A model generated the notes under the pieces. That model ran no database searches and was not told where the DNA came from. It was given only the letters and a program-made list of their open reading frames with translations. A DNA stretch of 64,000 bases from CBDFMR01 sp965249765 (lineage in GTDB: Bacteria; Bacteroidota; Bacteroidia; Chitinophagales; Saprospiraceae): assembly GCA_965249765.1 (NCBI GenBank), contig CBDFMR010000005.1, positions 124,001-188,000 of the forward strand, in the 5' to 3' direction. Of the stretch, positions 51,607-60,250 are shown one piece after another. The position numbers and the translations under genes were made by a program. Positions within the stretch are counted from its first letter, which is position 1; every line of letters begins with the position of its first letter.

Positions 51607-52771
51607 TTGGTTGATCATAATAGCTGTCTTGTGCTCAACGACCCTGGAAGCTCAATCTGTCTCCGATCTACAGAAGGAAAGGATGAATGTCCTTCTTAAA
51701 ATCGAACGGACAGAAAATGAATTGCAACAAAATAAACGGTCAGAAAAAGCAGTGTTAGAAGATCTCACTCTGATCAATCAGCAAATAAGTTCACGTCAAG
51801 AGGTCATAGGAAACATTTCATCAAGTCTTGAAGCCCTCGAATATGAGGAATCCCGTTTGACGTCAAAGATTGACTCTTTGAAAGAAAAATTTGCGAAGAG
51901 TAGAGAGGAGTATGGTGTCCTCATCCGAGCCGAATACCGACAAAAACACCTCAAAAGCAAGTGGCTACAATTGATCAATTTTACTGAGATCAATCGCACG
52001 TTTAGAAAGTGGCGATTGTCCCGACAATACAAGTCTTTTCTTGACAGTAAAACCCAAAAATTGAATGGAGAGTACCTTAGAATTCAAGATGCCCTAGAAA
52101 AGTCAGAGGAGTTAAAAAAAGTACAGCTAGCTCTACTCGCAGATGAAAAAGGTCAGATAGAGAGTATGGAGTCTGAAAGGATTCAAAAACAGAGCATCGT
52201 TCAAGACCTAAAAAGCAACCATGAGCAGATTCAGTATCAGATTCGCCAGCAAAAGCGAGAACGTGAAAAGCTCAATGCTGAGATCGAAAAAATAATATAC
52301 AACTCCAGTGAAGTCAGCCCTAATAGAAGCTCTATTGGTGGGGATGTAAACGTACGCTCCAATCAATCTTTTCAAAGTCAACGATCGAGTCTTCCTTGGC
52401 CAGTAAAGGACCATATCGTTATTTCAACATTTGGAACTAAACGACATAAGGAGCTTAAAGATGTCGAAGTGACTAATAGTGGTATCGACATCAGATCTCA
52501 GACAGGAGCCAGTGTACGTGTCATAGCCAATGGAATGGTCGTAGGAGTCTCTCAAATACCAGGGCATCAAACCATGATACTCATAAAACACGGTGATTTC
52601 TTCACTGTGTATTCAAAAATCCAGGATTCATATGTATCTCCTGGTCAACAGGTCACTCAAGGAACTGAGATAGGGAGACTTGGACATGAGTCAGACAAGA
52701 AGGATCTGCATTTCGAAGTATGGAAAGGAAAAACCAAATTAAATCCCCTACTTTGGCTTTCGAGAAAATAA
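51593..52771 (+). CDS. EnvC-like murein hydrolase activator with degenerate LytM domain
   Basis: From ATG 51593 the product (392 residues) has a signal peptide (MKSYSWLIIIAVLCSTTLEAQS). A long coiled coil (about residues 20-245) follows, then a C-terminal LytM/M23 domain with SGIDIRSQTGASVRVIANGMVVGV and LHFEVWKGKTKLNPLLWL. The first zinc ligand expected in H-x-GID is replaced (TNSGID), and HLHFE reads DLHFE. The domain is therefore probably catalytically dead, as in EnvC, and activates amidases during cell division. A longer frame from 51530 would overlap DUF4292 without a signal peptide. Confidence 0.87.
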   Translation: MKSYSWLIIIAVLCSTTLEAQSVSDLQKERMNVLLKIERTENELQQNKRSEKAVLEDLTLINQQISSRQEVIGNISSSLEALEYEESRLTSKIDSLKEKFAKSREEYGVLIRAEYRQKHLKSKWLQLINFTEINRTFRKWRLSRQYKSFLDSKTQKLNGEYLRIQDALEKSEELKKVQLALLADEKGQIESMESERIQKQSIVQDLKSNHEQIQYQIRQQKREREKLNAEIEKIIYNSSEVSPNRSSIGGDVNVRSNQSFQSQRSSLPWPVKDHIVISTFGTKRHKELKDVEVTNSGIDIRSQTGASVRVIANGMVVGVSQIPGHQTMILIKHGDFFTVYSKIQDSYVSPGQQVTQGTEIGRLGHESDKKDLHFEVWKGKTKLNPLLWLSRK

Positions 52772-52782
52772 GATAATAGTGT

Positions 52783-53997
52783 ATGTCAGGCGATTGGAAA
52801 CTAGGAAAAGATAAGAATAAGGGTCTTCAGAAAGTAACGGAGTATGCTGTCATTGTAGGTCTCATCACAGCGACACAGAACGAACAGATGGTTGGAGAGT
52901 ATCTTGACGAATTGGAGTTCCTCGCCGATACGGCCGGAGCGATAATTAAGCGTCGGTTCACCCAGAAAATGAAGCACCCCGACGTGAGGACATTTGTAGG
53001 GAGCGGAAAGTTAGAAGAGATCGGTGAATATATAGAACGCCATGAAGAGATCACCATGGTTATATTTGATGATGACCTTACCGGCAAGCAGACCCATACC
53101 ATCGAGGAAGAACTAAAGGTAAAAATCATCGATCGTAGTTCTTTGATACTCGATATTTTTGCCAATAGGGCGCGTACATCGCAAGCCAAAACTCAAGTAG
53201 AACTGGCCCAGCTACAATATCTCTTACCTAGACTGAGAGGACTGTGGGACCACCTTGAACGGCAGCGTGGGGGTATAGGAATGCGCGGACCAGGTGAGCA
53301 AGAGATAGAGACTGATAGACGTATAGTCAGAGACAAGCTCAGCCTTCTCAAGAAGAAACTGGAGAAAATAGATCAGCAAGCTCAGACTCAACGAAAAAAT
53401 CGAGGAGACATGATCAGGGTGGCGCTTGTGGGATATACCAATGTAGGTAAATCGACATTGATGAATATCCTGAGTAAATCAGATGTTTTTGCCGAGAACA
53501 AGCTATTTGCCACCTTAGATACGACAGTACGGAAGGTAGTCCTTGATAGGATGCCATTTCTGCTTTCAGATACTGTAGGATTCATCCGTAAGTTGCCACA
53601 TCATCTTGTAGAGTCCTTTAAGTCGACTCTCGACGAGACCAAAGAAAGTGATATCATCATACATGTTGTGGACATCTCTCATCCGCTTTACGATGACCAC
53701 ATCAATGTGGTGACAAAGACGCTTGTAGACTTGGATGTAGGAGACAAACCTACTATTATGGTGTTCAATAAACTGGATGCATATCGCGATACGACATTTG
53801 ATGACTATGTCACTGCTGAGGAGCGGTCAGAATTTATTGAAAATATGATAGAAACCGTCTCAGCCAGATATGACCACGATTGTATTTTTATTTCTGCAAA
53901 GAAGAAAGAAAATCTAGAGCAACTGAGAAGCAAACTGCAAAAGCTGGTAAGTGAGCACTATGAGATCAGGTACCCTTATAAGACAAAGTACTGGTAG
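52783..53997 (+). CDS. hflX: GTPase HflX
   Basis: HflX is a ribosome-associated GTPase that splits stalled ribosomes under stress. The N-terminal HflX domain has FVGSGKLEEIGEYI and the RGGIGMRGPGEQEIETDRR motif. The G domain shows GYTNVGKSTLMNIL (about residues 213-226), DTVGFIRKLPHHLVESF and NKLD. Length, 404 residues, is normal. It is the last gene of the TPR-DUF4292-EnvC operon. The last 99 bases of the gene are duplicated at 57670-57768 as part of an insertion-sequence target duplication, without damage to the gene. Confidence 0.96.
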   Translation: MSGDWKLGKDKNKGLQKVTEYAVIVGLITATQNEQMVGEYLDELEFLADTAGAIIKRRFTQKMKHPDVRTFVGSGKLEEIGEYIERHEEITMVIFDDDLTGKQTHTIEEELKVKIIDRSSLILDIFANRARTSQAKTQVELAQLQYLLPRLRGLWDHLERQRGGIGMRGPGEQEIETDRRIVRDKLSLLKKKLEKIDQQAQTQRKNRGDMIRVALVGYTNVGKSTLMNILSKSDVFAENKLFATLDTTVRKVVLDRMPFLLSDTVGFIRKLPHHLVESFKSTLDETKESDIIIHVVDISHPLYDDHINVVTKTLVDLDVGDKPTIMVFNKLDAYRDTTFDDYVTAEERSEFIENMIETVSARYDHDCIFISAKKKENLEQLRSKLQKLVSEHYEIRYPYKTKYW

Positions 53998-54066
53998 AAT
54001 GATATTCTTCAAATGCAAGACATCCAGAAATTTCTAGCATTCTTGCATGACTATGAGTTACGCTCT
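53899..54066 (+). repeat. Left copy of a ~168-base direct repeat flanking the IS1634 element
   Basis: Bases 53899-54066 recur at 57670-57837 without visible differences (offset 3771). The segment covers the 3' end of hflX and 69 bases beyond its stop. It is the left target-site duplication of the element at 54067-57669. Confidence 0.9.
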
Positions 54067-54101
54067 CTTGACTTTGACACTTGTATGAGAGAAATCGTCT
54101 G

Positions 54102-54133
54102 AAACCCTTGCAGGGTAAGGGTTTAGTTTTTTT
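54102..54133 (+). terminator. Terminator-like hairpin in the left end of the IS1634 element
   Basis: AAACCCTT/AAGGGTTT (54102-54109 and 54117-54124) with a 7-base loop, followed by a T-run (54127-54133). It would stop hflX operon readthrough from entering the transposase gene. Confidence 0.6.
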
Positions 54134-54199
54134 ATAGTGTAAATTGTATTGCGAAGACAGTTTGTTTTTCTAAGAAATTATTAATATAATGTAGTTATT

Positions 54200-55810
54200 A
54201 TGGCTACAATTCGTATTGATAAAAAGAAGTCCGGACACTATATGAGTCTGATTCATTCCTATCGCGATGAAAACGGCGTTGCGCGAATGAAAACCCTAGC
54301 CAATTTGGGCAAGGCAGAGGACTATAACCCTGAGACACTTAAGAAAATGGGATCCAGACTGTACGCTCTAGGGGGTGGCAATCCCTTAGACTTGATGGGT
54401 ACTGAGGTGGAGGAAGTGGGCAGGTTCAATTTTGGTTATGTGCAATTAGTTGACAGCGTGCTGCACACATTTAAGCTGGACCAGGTCTTTGCCAGAATAA
54501 AAAGAAAGCACCACCTGACCTTTGATTTATACGAAGCGGTGTTGCTGATGTTGGTCGAGCGCTTTAATGTTCCCAACAGTAAACTGGCTAATTATCACAA
54601 TCAGGCTGAATATTACTCGGTACAAGACATAAAACTCCATTGGTTGTACCGTGCCTTGGATAAGCTGGACCAATATAGCCACGCCATACAGCAAAGTATA
54701 TATATGACCGGTCGCAATTTATTCAATCAAAAATTAGATATTGTTTTTTATGATGTAACGACTTTTTATTTTGATAGTGATGTAGAACAAGAAAACACAT
54801 TAAGAAAAAAGGGATACTCCAAGGATGGTAAAATAGGAAAGACTCAAGTGGTATTAGGAATGCTCATGGATCGTAACAAGCAACCGGTGGCCTATCATAT
54901 ATTCGAGGGAAACACTGCCGAAGTCAAGACGATAAGTAAAATACTGGAACAGGTAAAAAAGCAATATAGTATCGACAAGGTCATCGTAGTAGCTGACCGA
55001 GCCATGTTATCAGAACAAAACATTGACCTGATCAGTGGGCAAATGGACTTTCCATTCATATTTGGTGAAAAGCTAAAAATGATGAAAACGCCCGCCAAAG
55101 AAGCATTGGTAGATAAGAGCCGCTATAACAATGAATGGGTGTATCAAAAAGATGGAAAACCAATAAAGCTAAAATACACTACACTAATGTACCAGGGACG
55201 GAAAGTGATCTGCACCTACAGTGAAAAAAGGGCACGCAAAGACCGTCATGAAAGAGAAAAACGCCTAATAAAGGCACAGTACTTCATGGACAACCCTTCC
55301 CAGTTAAAAAAGAAAGCCTCTTACCATTACTTGAACAAAACGGGCAAGGACAGCTACCAGCTCAACGAAAAAAAGATCAAGCAGGACCAAATGTACGATG
55401 GCTTTTTAGCCATCAGTACCAATGTAGACAACTTGAGTGTTGTGCAAATATTAGATCAATACCGTCACTTGTTTTTAATCGAACAAGGCTTTAGAACCAT
55501 GAAAAGCATCTTGGAAGTCAGACCAATGTTTCATTGGACAGACAAAAGAATCCGCGGCCACATTGCTATGTGCTTTATGGCCTTGGCACTATTAAGACAT
55601 GTCGAGATCAGACTTGAGAAAAACAAAACACCGCTCTCAGAGCTTACCATTCTAAAAACACTCGACAGGATGCAGTCTAGCAAGATTACCCAAGATGGAA
55701 AGGACTTTTACCTACGCAGTGCTATGGATTCAAACCAACAAGTACTGATAGATAAATTCAAATTGAAAAAAATCAAACCCCTCAATTACAACAGCCTGAC
55801 AATCAGATAG
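54200..55810 (+). CDS. IS1634-family transposase
   Basis: The 536-residue DDE transposase belongs to the IS4-related IS1634 family. LDIVFYDVTTFYFDS (about residues 182-196) contains the first catalytic Asp, DKVIVVADRAMLSEQNI the second, and the late block FLIEQGFRTMKSILEVRPMFHWTDKRIRGHIAMCFMAL holds the Glu and the conserved Y/R-x-x-E-type surroundings. The frame is uninterrupted and of normal length, so it could be functional, although the right end of its element is separated from the gene by the nested IS66. Confidence 0.92.
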   Translation: MATIRIDKKKSGHYMSLIHSYRDENGVARMKTLANLGKAEDYNPETLKKMGSRLYALGGGNPLDLMGTEVEEVGRFNFGYVQLVDSVLHTFKLDQVFARIKRKHHLTFDLYEAVLLMLVERFNVPNSKLANYHNQAEYYSVQDIKLHWLYRALDKLDQYSHAIQQSIYMTGRNLFNQKLDIVFYDVTTFYFDSDVEQENTLRKKGYSKDGKIGKTQVVLGMLMDRNKQPVAYHIFEGNTAEVKTISKILEQVKKQYSIDKVIVVADRAMLSEQNIDLISGQMDFPFIFGEKLKMMKTPAKEALVDKSRYNNEWVYQKDGKPIKLKYTTLMYQGRKVICTYSEKRARKDRHEREKRLIKAQYFMDNPSQLKKKASYHYLNKTGKDSYQLNEKKIKQDQMYDGFLAISTNVDNLSVVQILDQYRHLFLIEQGFRTMKSILEVRPMFHWTDKRIRGHIAMCFMALALLRHVEIRLEKNKTPLSELTILKTLDRMQSSKITQDGKDFYLRSAMDSNQQVLIDKFKLKKIKPLNYNSLTIR

Positions 55811-55825
55811 TTATAGACAACGTAT

Positions 55826-57595
55826 GTAAGTACTCAATAGTCGAAAAAAAAGTAAATTTGGGAAAATAAACCAAAGAAGGAAATTGAACGTTAAATAAGT
55901 ACGACCGTGAATAGATAATAGAGTAAAAAGCTCAATTATCAGTCAAAAGAAACAAAGATCAGCAATTAGTATACCGGGATTCAGAAAAGAATTACTGGAA
56001 GAGCCCTATGTTCAATTTCTTCATGAACAGATAAATAAAGGATTTGGGCAAATAGAGAAGCTATCAAAAAAGGTTGAAGAACTAGAAGCTGAAATCAGGA
56101 AATTGAAGAAGCTTCCAAAGAAGCCTACTATAAAGGCGAGTCAACTAGATAAGAATCCTAATAAGAATAAAGGAAAGGGGAGCCGTACAAGTGGAAAACG
56201 GAATAAGAAGTCGTCGCTAAAAATTCACGAGACCAAAGAGATCAAAATCACAGGATTAGGGGAAGGCTGGAAATTAATAGGTCATCAGAAACACATCAGA
56301 CAGGATATTATAATAAGGGCCAATAATATCGAGTATAAATTAGAAAAATGGAAGGGTCCAAAAGGAGAGATCCGAATAGCGGAGCTACCTATACATTTAC
56401 AAAACACCCATTTTGGTCCGAGATTAAAAGCCTTTATCCTCCACCAATATTATGAGTGTGGTGTGACCCAGCCGCTACTTTTAACCTCACTGAAAGACTA
56501 TGGGATAGATATATCATCTGGACAGATCAGCTTTATATTAACAGAAGACAAGCAGTCTTTTCACATAGAAAAGGCATCCTTGTTATCTAAAGGAATAGAA
56601 TTGGGGGAAGAATTGCGCACTGATGATACAGGAGCAAGACATGAGTTTAGGAATGGGTTTTGTAATTGCATCAATTCCTCATTGTTTACCTACTTTACGA
56701 CAACGTTTTCAAAAAGTCGTATCAATTTTCTGGAAATACTGCGTCAGTCAAGAAGAGATTATCAAATCAACCAGACGAGCCTTTCGTATGTTAAAAGAGA
56801 AAAATTTGCAAGCAAATATTACCGGATACTAAGGCAAAGTTATGAAAGTGGTGAGCGAATCTTTGAAGACAAAACGAGCTTAGAAAATTATTTTAACCGC
56901 GAGGGAATAACGGCCCAATACGTCATCAGACAAATAACAGAAGCCTTGTTAATAGGAACTATTGTGGCCCATGGATTTGACCCTAATACTGTGATTCACT
57001 CAGACGGAGCAGGTCAGTTCAATTTATTTGTCCATTCACTATGTTGGAAGCATGCCGAAAGACCTCTGGTAAAACTCAAAAGTTATAATCCAGTTCAACA
57101 ATCACAATTAGAAAACAGAAAGACAGCCTTCTGGCAGTTGTATCAAGCCCTCAAAAAATACAAGAAAACCCCTGATGATGATCTGGCATTGCAATTAAAC
57201 GAACAATTTGATACCTTATGCGAACCAGTGATTAACTATTCTTCACTAAATCAGGTATTGGAAAAATTGAGAGAAAACAAAGACCAGCTTCTGGTGGTAC
57301 TTCTTCGACCTAATAGTTCTTTGCACAACAATGATTCGGAAAGTGACATCCGCGAATATGTCAAAAGAAGAAAGATAAGTGCCGGCACCAGAAGTGAAAA
57401 TGGCAGATTGGCAAGAGATACTTTTTTGTCACTGAAAAAAACCTGTAGAAAGTTAGAAATATCTTTCTGGGAGTATCTTCAGGATCGACTTCAAAACCTT
57501 AACAATATCCCCCCGCTAAGCGAAATAATGACCCAAAAATATCAACTATCCTTGGGATAACTATGCCCAATTCTCAACAGGTATTGAGTACTTAC
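55826..57595 (+). mobile_element. IS66-family element nested in the IS1634 element
   Basis: The 1770-base element has perfect 14-base ends (GTAAGTACTCAATA at 55826-55839, inverted at 57582-57595). CAACGTAT at 55818-55825 and 57596-57603 is a perfect 8-base target duplication, the length typical of IS66. It carries a single transposase-like gene; the small tnpA and tnpB genes of classic IS66 are absent. It inserted after the IS1634 element, between its transposase stop and right end. Confidence 0.92.
56103..57560 (+). CDS. IS66-family transposase
   Basis: The transposase core is clear: TDDTGARHEFRNGFCNCINS (first Asp), VIHSDGAGQFNLFV (second) and NNDSESDIREYVKRRKISAGTRSENGRLARDTFLSLKKTC (Glu and the conserved IS66 C-terminal block). 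The nominal start is a TTG at 56103 (485 residues). The reading frame stays open back to 55911 and encodes IPGFRKELLEEPYVQFLHEQ and a coiled coil (IEKLSKKVEELEAEIRKLKK) typical of IS66 N-termini, but with no ATG, GTG or TTG. True initiation may use a rarer codon or another mechanism. Confidence 0.88.
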   Translation: MKKLPKKPTIKASQLDKNPNKNKGKGSRTSGKRNKKSSLKIHETKEIKITGLGEGWKLIGHQKHIRQDIIIRANNIEYKLEKWKGPKGEIRIAELPIHLQNTHFGPRLKAFILHQYYECGVTQPLLLTSLKDYGIDISSGQISFILTEDKQSFHIEKASLLSKGIELGEELRTDDTGARHEFRNGFCNCINSSLFTYFTTTFSKSRINFLEILRQSRRDYQINQTSLSYVKREKFASKYYRILRQSYESGERIFEDKTSLENYFNREGITAQYVIRQITEALLIGTIVAHGFDPNTVIHSDGAGQFNLFVHSLCWKHAERPLVKLKSYNPVQQSQLENRKTAFWQLYQALKKYKKTPDDDLALQLNEQFDTLCEPVINYSSLNQVLEKLRENKDQLLVVLLRPNSSLHNNDSESDIREYVKRRKISAGTRSENGRLARDTFLSLKKTCRKLEISFWEYLQDRLQNLNNIPPLSEIMTQKYQLSLG

Positions 57596-57669
57596 CAACG
57601 TATTGCGAAAACGAAAAACTTAACTGCTTGATAATCAAATGCTTATGGCTAAAACGTGTCAAAGTCAAG

Positions 57670-57837
57670 AAGAAGAAAGAAAATCTAGAGCAACTGAGAA
57701 GCAAACTGCAAAAGCTGGTAAGTGAGCACTATGAGATCAGGTACCCTTATAAGACAAAGTACTGGTAGAATGATATTCTTCAAATGCAAGACATCCAGAA
57801 ATTTCTAGCATTCTTGCATGACTATGAGTTACGCTCT
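57670..57837 (+). repeat. Right copy of the ~168-base target duplication
   Basis: Identical to 53899-54066. It contains a stranded copy of the last hflX codons and its stop. Only fragments of the neighbouring sequence follow; no gene begins in it. Confidence 0.9.
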
Positions 57838-57924
57838 CAAGGAAATGCTTGAGATAGTGGAAGTGATCACCATCCATAACACACCGTAATGACCTCATGT
57901 GCGTGTGTATTTCAAATTGCACAA

Positions 57925-58678
57925 TTAAGCTGCATTAGCTATGACGGTCTTGATGACCTCCCAAGCTCCGCTATGTTTGTAGCATCTTAAGTTAGCCATA
58001 GCATTTGCACCATTGATAGACCACTTTTGTCCTGGCAACTTCATTCTTTCTTGAATCACACTTCTATGTGCAGCTTCGATGGGGCCCGGTCCGATCAGCA
58101 ATCCTTTTTTGCGATATGATTTATACATCATTCGATCTTCATGTTCGATATAATAATCAATGGCCTTTTGTTTGGCAATCTTGGCTTGATCACTTCTTGA
58201 TCTAATACATTTTAGTACTTCAATAACTTGTTCTCGTGATCGTAATCCTGTATCAAATAATAGTTGTACAATAAGCAATTGCCGCATATCACGACAGACC
58301 TTGAAAAGACGTCGCATTTCGGAAGCATCTAATACTTCAGTAGTATACTTAGCGATACGCGGATTGGGGATGCCTACTACGAGGTTTAATCGATTAACTA
58401 CATGTCGGAAATAATACTTCAATCCACATACGCGGATATTAATGGAGGAGCTTGAAAGCTGGCCGATATTTCGCAGATTTACAAAGAAGGATTTGATCTC
58501 ATGGACATCGCAGTCTTCTGGTAGCTTGTGTAATGACATCATAAGATCGCGAACACCTCGCACATAGTTGTCACGGGTAGCATCGGCATTGTTGCGAAGG
58601 ATCATGTGATTGCTCATCGCTTGTAGAGCAGCTGCAAATGTGGGACTACCTGTGGGTTTCCAAGTCTTTTTTTAACAT
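57925..58678 (-). pseudogene. Chimera of a tyrosine recombinase N-terminus and a transposase C-terminus
   Basis: The open frame from ATG 58617 (230 residues) begins with a tyrosine-recombinase N-terminal domain (ADATRDNYVRGVRDLMMSL, then LDASEMRRLFKVCRDMRQLLIVQLLFDTGLR). At that Arg it switches to SREQVIEVLKCI and YRKKGLLIGPGPIEAAHRSVIQERMKLPGQKWSINGANAM, the tail of an ISKra4-like transposase. The catalytic Arg-His-Arg-Tyr core of the recombinase is absent. The true start appears to be ATG 58678: MLKK, then TWKPTGSPTFAAALQAMSNH would follow if the A7 run at 58667-58673 had one base fewer. Confidence 0.7.
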
Positions 58679-59138
58679 CGTGTGTAATTTATAAATGATT
58701 TAATGCCCTTAAGTTACAAGCTATTCTCGTACTTTTATTAGAAAAAGAATTCTTACCCATCAAAGACATCTATATAATTCGAATTTGTTGCGACAGCAGG
58801 AGCTTTGTTCAACATTATATATCACATCATATCTCTTCGTTCCTCAGAGAGGCTCTCGGTATCATAATCCGTCCTCCCTCCTTTGGTCGACAAACCCCAC
58901 TCACAACCCCACAGCCTGCTTTCATCGTGATTAGCAGTGACGTGATGGGCATTGCCGTAGCTGTCTTCCTTTACGGCGATGCGGTGTAGCTGGACAAACA
59001 TCGAGGATGTCACCAGCCGTGCTGTGCCTTAGACCCTCTTCCGTTTCTCAGAGAGATGGACATCTCATTGAAGGATTTCTTTGGTGAGGGATTTGAGTAA
59101 GTCTGCATGATAGATTATATTTCCGCCTTATCAGTAAA
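58679..59138. other. Gap without recognised genes
   Basis: This stretch, upstream of the chimera and before the M29 peptidase, contains short frames only. A 63-codon minus-strand frame (58822-59013) has no recognised homology or initiation context. CTCAGAGAG occurs twice in opposite-looking contexts (58853-58861 and 59047-59055). It is probably transposon debris. TATATTTC at 59116-59123 is a poor -7-like box for the following gene. Confidence 0.4.
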
Positions 59139-60239
59139 ATGTCCATGGATATCATAAAAAAGTACGCCGCCCTACTCGTAGACTACTGCCTCAGCATACA
59201 AGAAGGCGAAAAACTCTACATCAACTCCACTACTGTTGCCGAGCCGCTCGTAAGAGAAGTCTACAGAACAGCCATGAATCGCGGAGCCATCGTAGAGACC
59301 GACCTCTCTTTCATGGGCATGAATAGAATATTTATCGAGGAAGCCTCGACGGATGCTCAGTTACGATATATGAAGACATTGTATTCCAGGGCCATGACTA
59401 CTTTTGACGCCTATCTCGCGATAAGAGCCCCCTTCAATCTCATGGAGAATCAGGCAACCGACAAGACCAAGCTCAAAAAAAGAAAAGAGTATGCCCTTGA
59501 CTTGCAGAAGACATACTTCCGCCGTACCGGCAACGGCGAGCTCAAAAGAAGCCTCTGTCAGTACCCTACAGTAGCCAGCGCTCAGCTGGCCGGAATGAGC
59601 CTTGAAGCATACTCTGATTTCATTTATGAAGCCACTGGACTCTACGAGGATGATCCCGTCAAATACTGGCTAGGTGTAAGGCAAAATCAACAAGGTATCG
59701 TCGACATGCTCATGACAAAGTCTGATATTACTTACAAGAACAATAAGACGGACATCAGCTTCTCTGTCAAGGACCGTATATGGATCAACTCTGATGGAAA
59801 GAGCAATATGCCTTCTGGCGAAGTATTCACGGGTCCGGTCGAAGACTCCATCAATGGTGTAGTATACTTCAATTACCCATCCATCTACATGGGCCATGAA
59901 GTGTCTGGTATCACCCTATGGGTAGAAAACGGAGAAGTAAAGAAATGGGAAGCAGAGCACGGGGCAGAGATACTAGATCAGGTTTTCCAGATCAATGGGT
60001 CAAGATACTTTGGAGAAGTGGCCATTGGTACCAATTATAAGATACAACGAGCCACAAAGAATATCCTTTTCGATGAAAAAATAGGAGGCACCATCCATAT
60101 GGCCGTAGGGCAATCCTATGCCCAGACAGGGGGCAAGAACGAGTCAGCCATCCACTGGGACATGATCACAGATATGAAAGATGGAGGCGAAATATGGGCA
60201 GATGGAGAGCTGATCTACCAGGACGGAAAGTTTCTCTAG
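59139..60239 (+). CDS. M29-family aminopeptidase
   Basis: The 366-residue protein is a cytoplasmic metallo-aminopeptidase of family M29. The N-terminal KYAALLVDYCLSIQEGEKLYINSTTVAEPLVREVYRTAM and the C-terminal GGTIHMAVGQSYAQTGGKNESAIHWDMITDM (metal-binding His and Asp) are diagnostic. FTGPVEDSINGVVYFNYPSI is the central block with a metal-binding Glu. The start is ATG 59139, with a second ATG two codons on. It stands alone after the transposon nest. Confidence 0.93.
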   Translation: MSMDIIKKYAALLVDYCLSIQEGEKLYINSTTVAEPLVREVYRTAMNRGAIVETDLSFMGMNRIFIEEASTDAQLRYMKTLYSRAMTTFDAYLAIRAPFNLMENQATDKTKLKKRKEYALDLQKTYFRRTGNGELKRSLCQYPTVASAQLAGMSLEAYSDFIYEATGLYEDDPVKYWLGVRQNQQGIVDMLMTKSDITYKNNKTDISFSVKDRIWINSDGKSNMPSGEVFTGPVEDSINGVVYFNYPSIYMGHEVSGITLWVENGEVKKWEAEHGAEILDQVFQINGSRYFGEVAIGTNYKIQRATKNILFDEKIGGTIHMAVGQSYAQTGGKNESAIHWDMITDMKDGGEIWADGELIYQDGKFL

Positions 60240-60250
60240 AGGCGTAATTA

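Larger units (their letters stand above)
54067..57669 (+). mobile_element. IS1634-family element, with an IS66-family element inside
   Basis: The outer ends are 14-base perfect inverted repeats: CTTGACTTTGACAC (54067-54080) and GTGTCAAAGTCAAG (57656-57669). The transposase gene is at 54200-55810. Without the nested IS66 element (55826-57595) and one 8-base duplication, the parent element is 1825 bases. The direct repeats of about 168 bases on each side are its target duplication. The IS1634/IS1549 group is known for such unusually long, variable duplications. The insertion lies just after hflX and leaves that gene intact. Confidence 0.85.

Noticed and set aside
58822..59013. Minus-strand frame of 63 codons in the transposon debris
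   Set aside because: No family match or promoter was recognised, and it lies in a region of broken mobile-element sequence.
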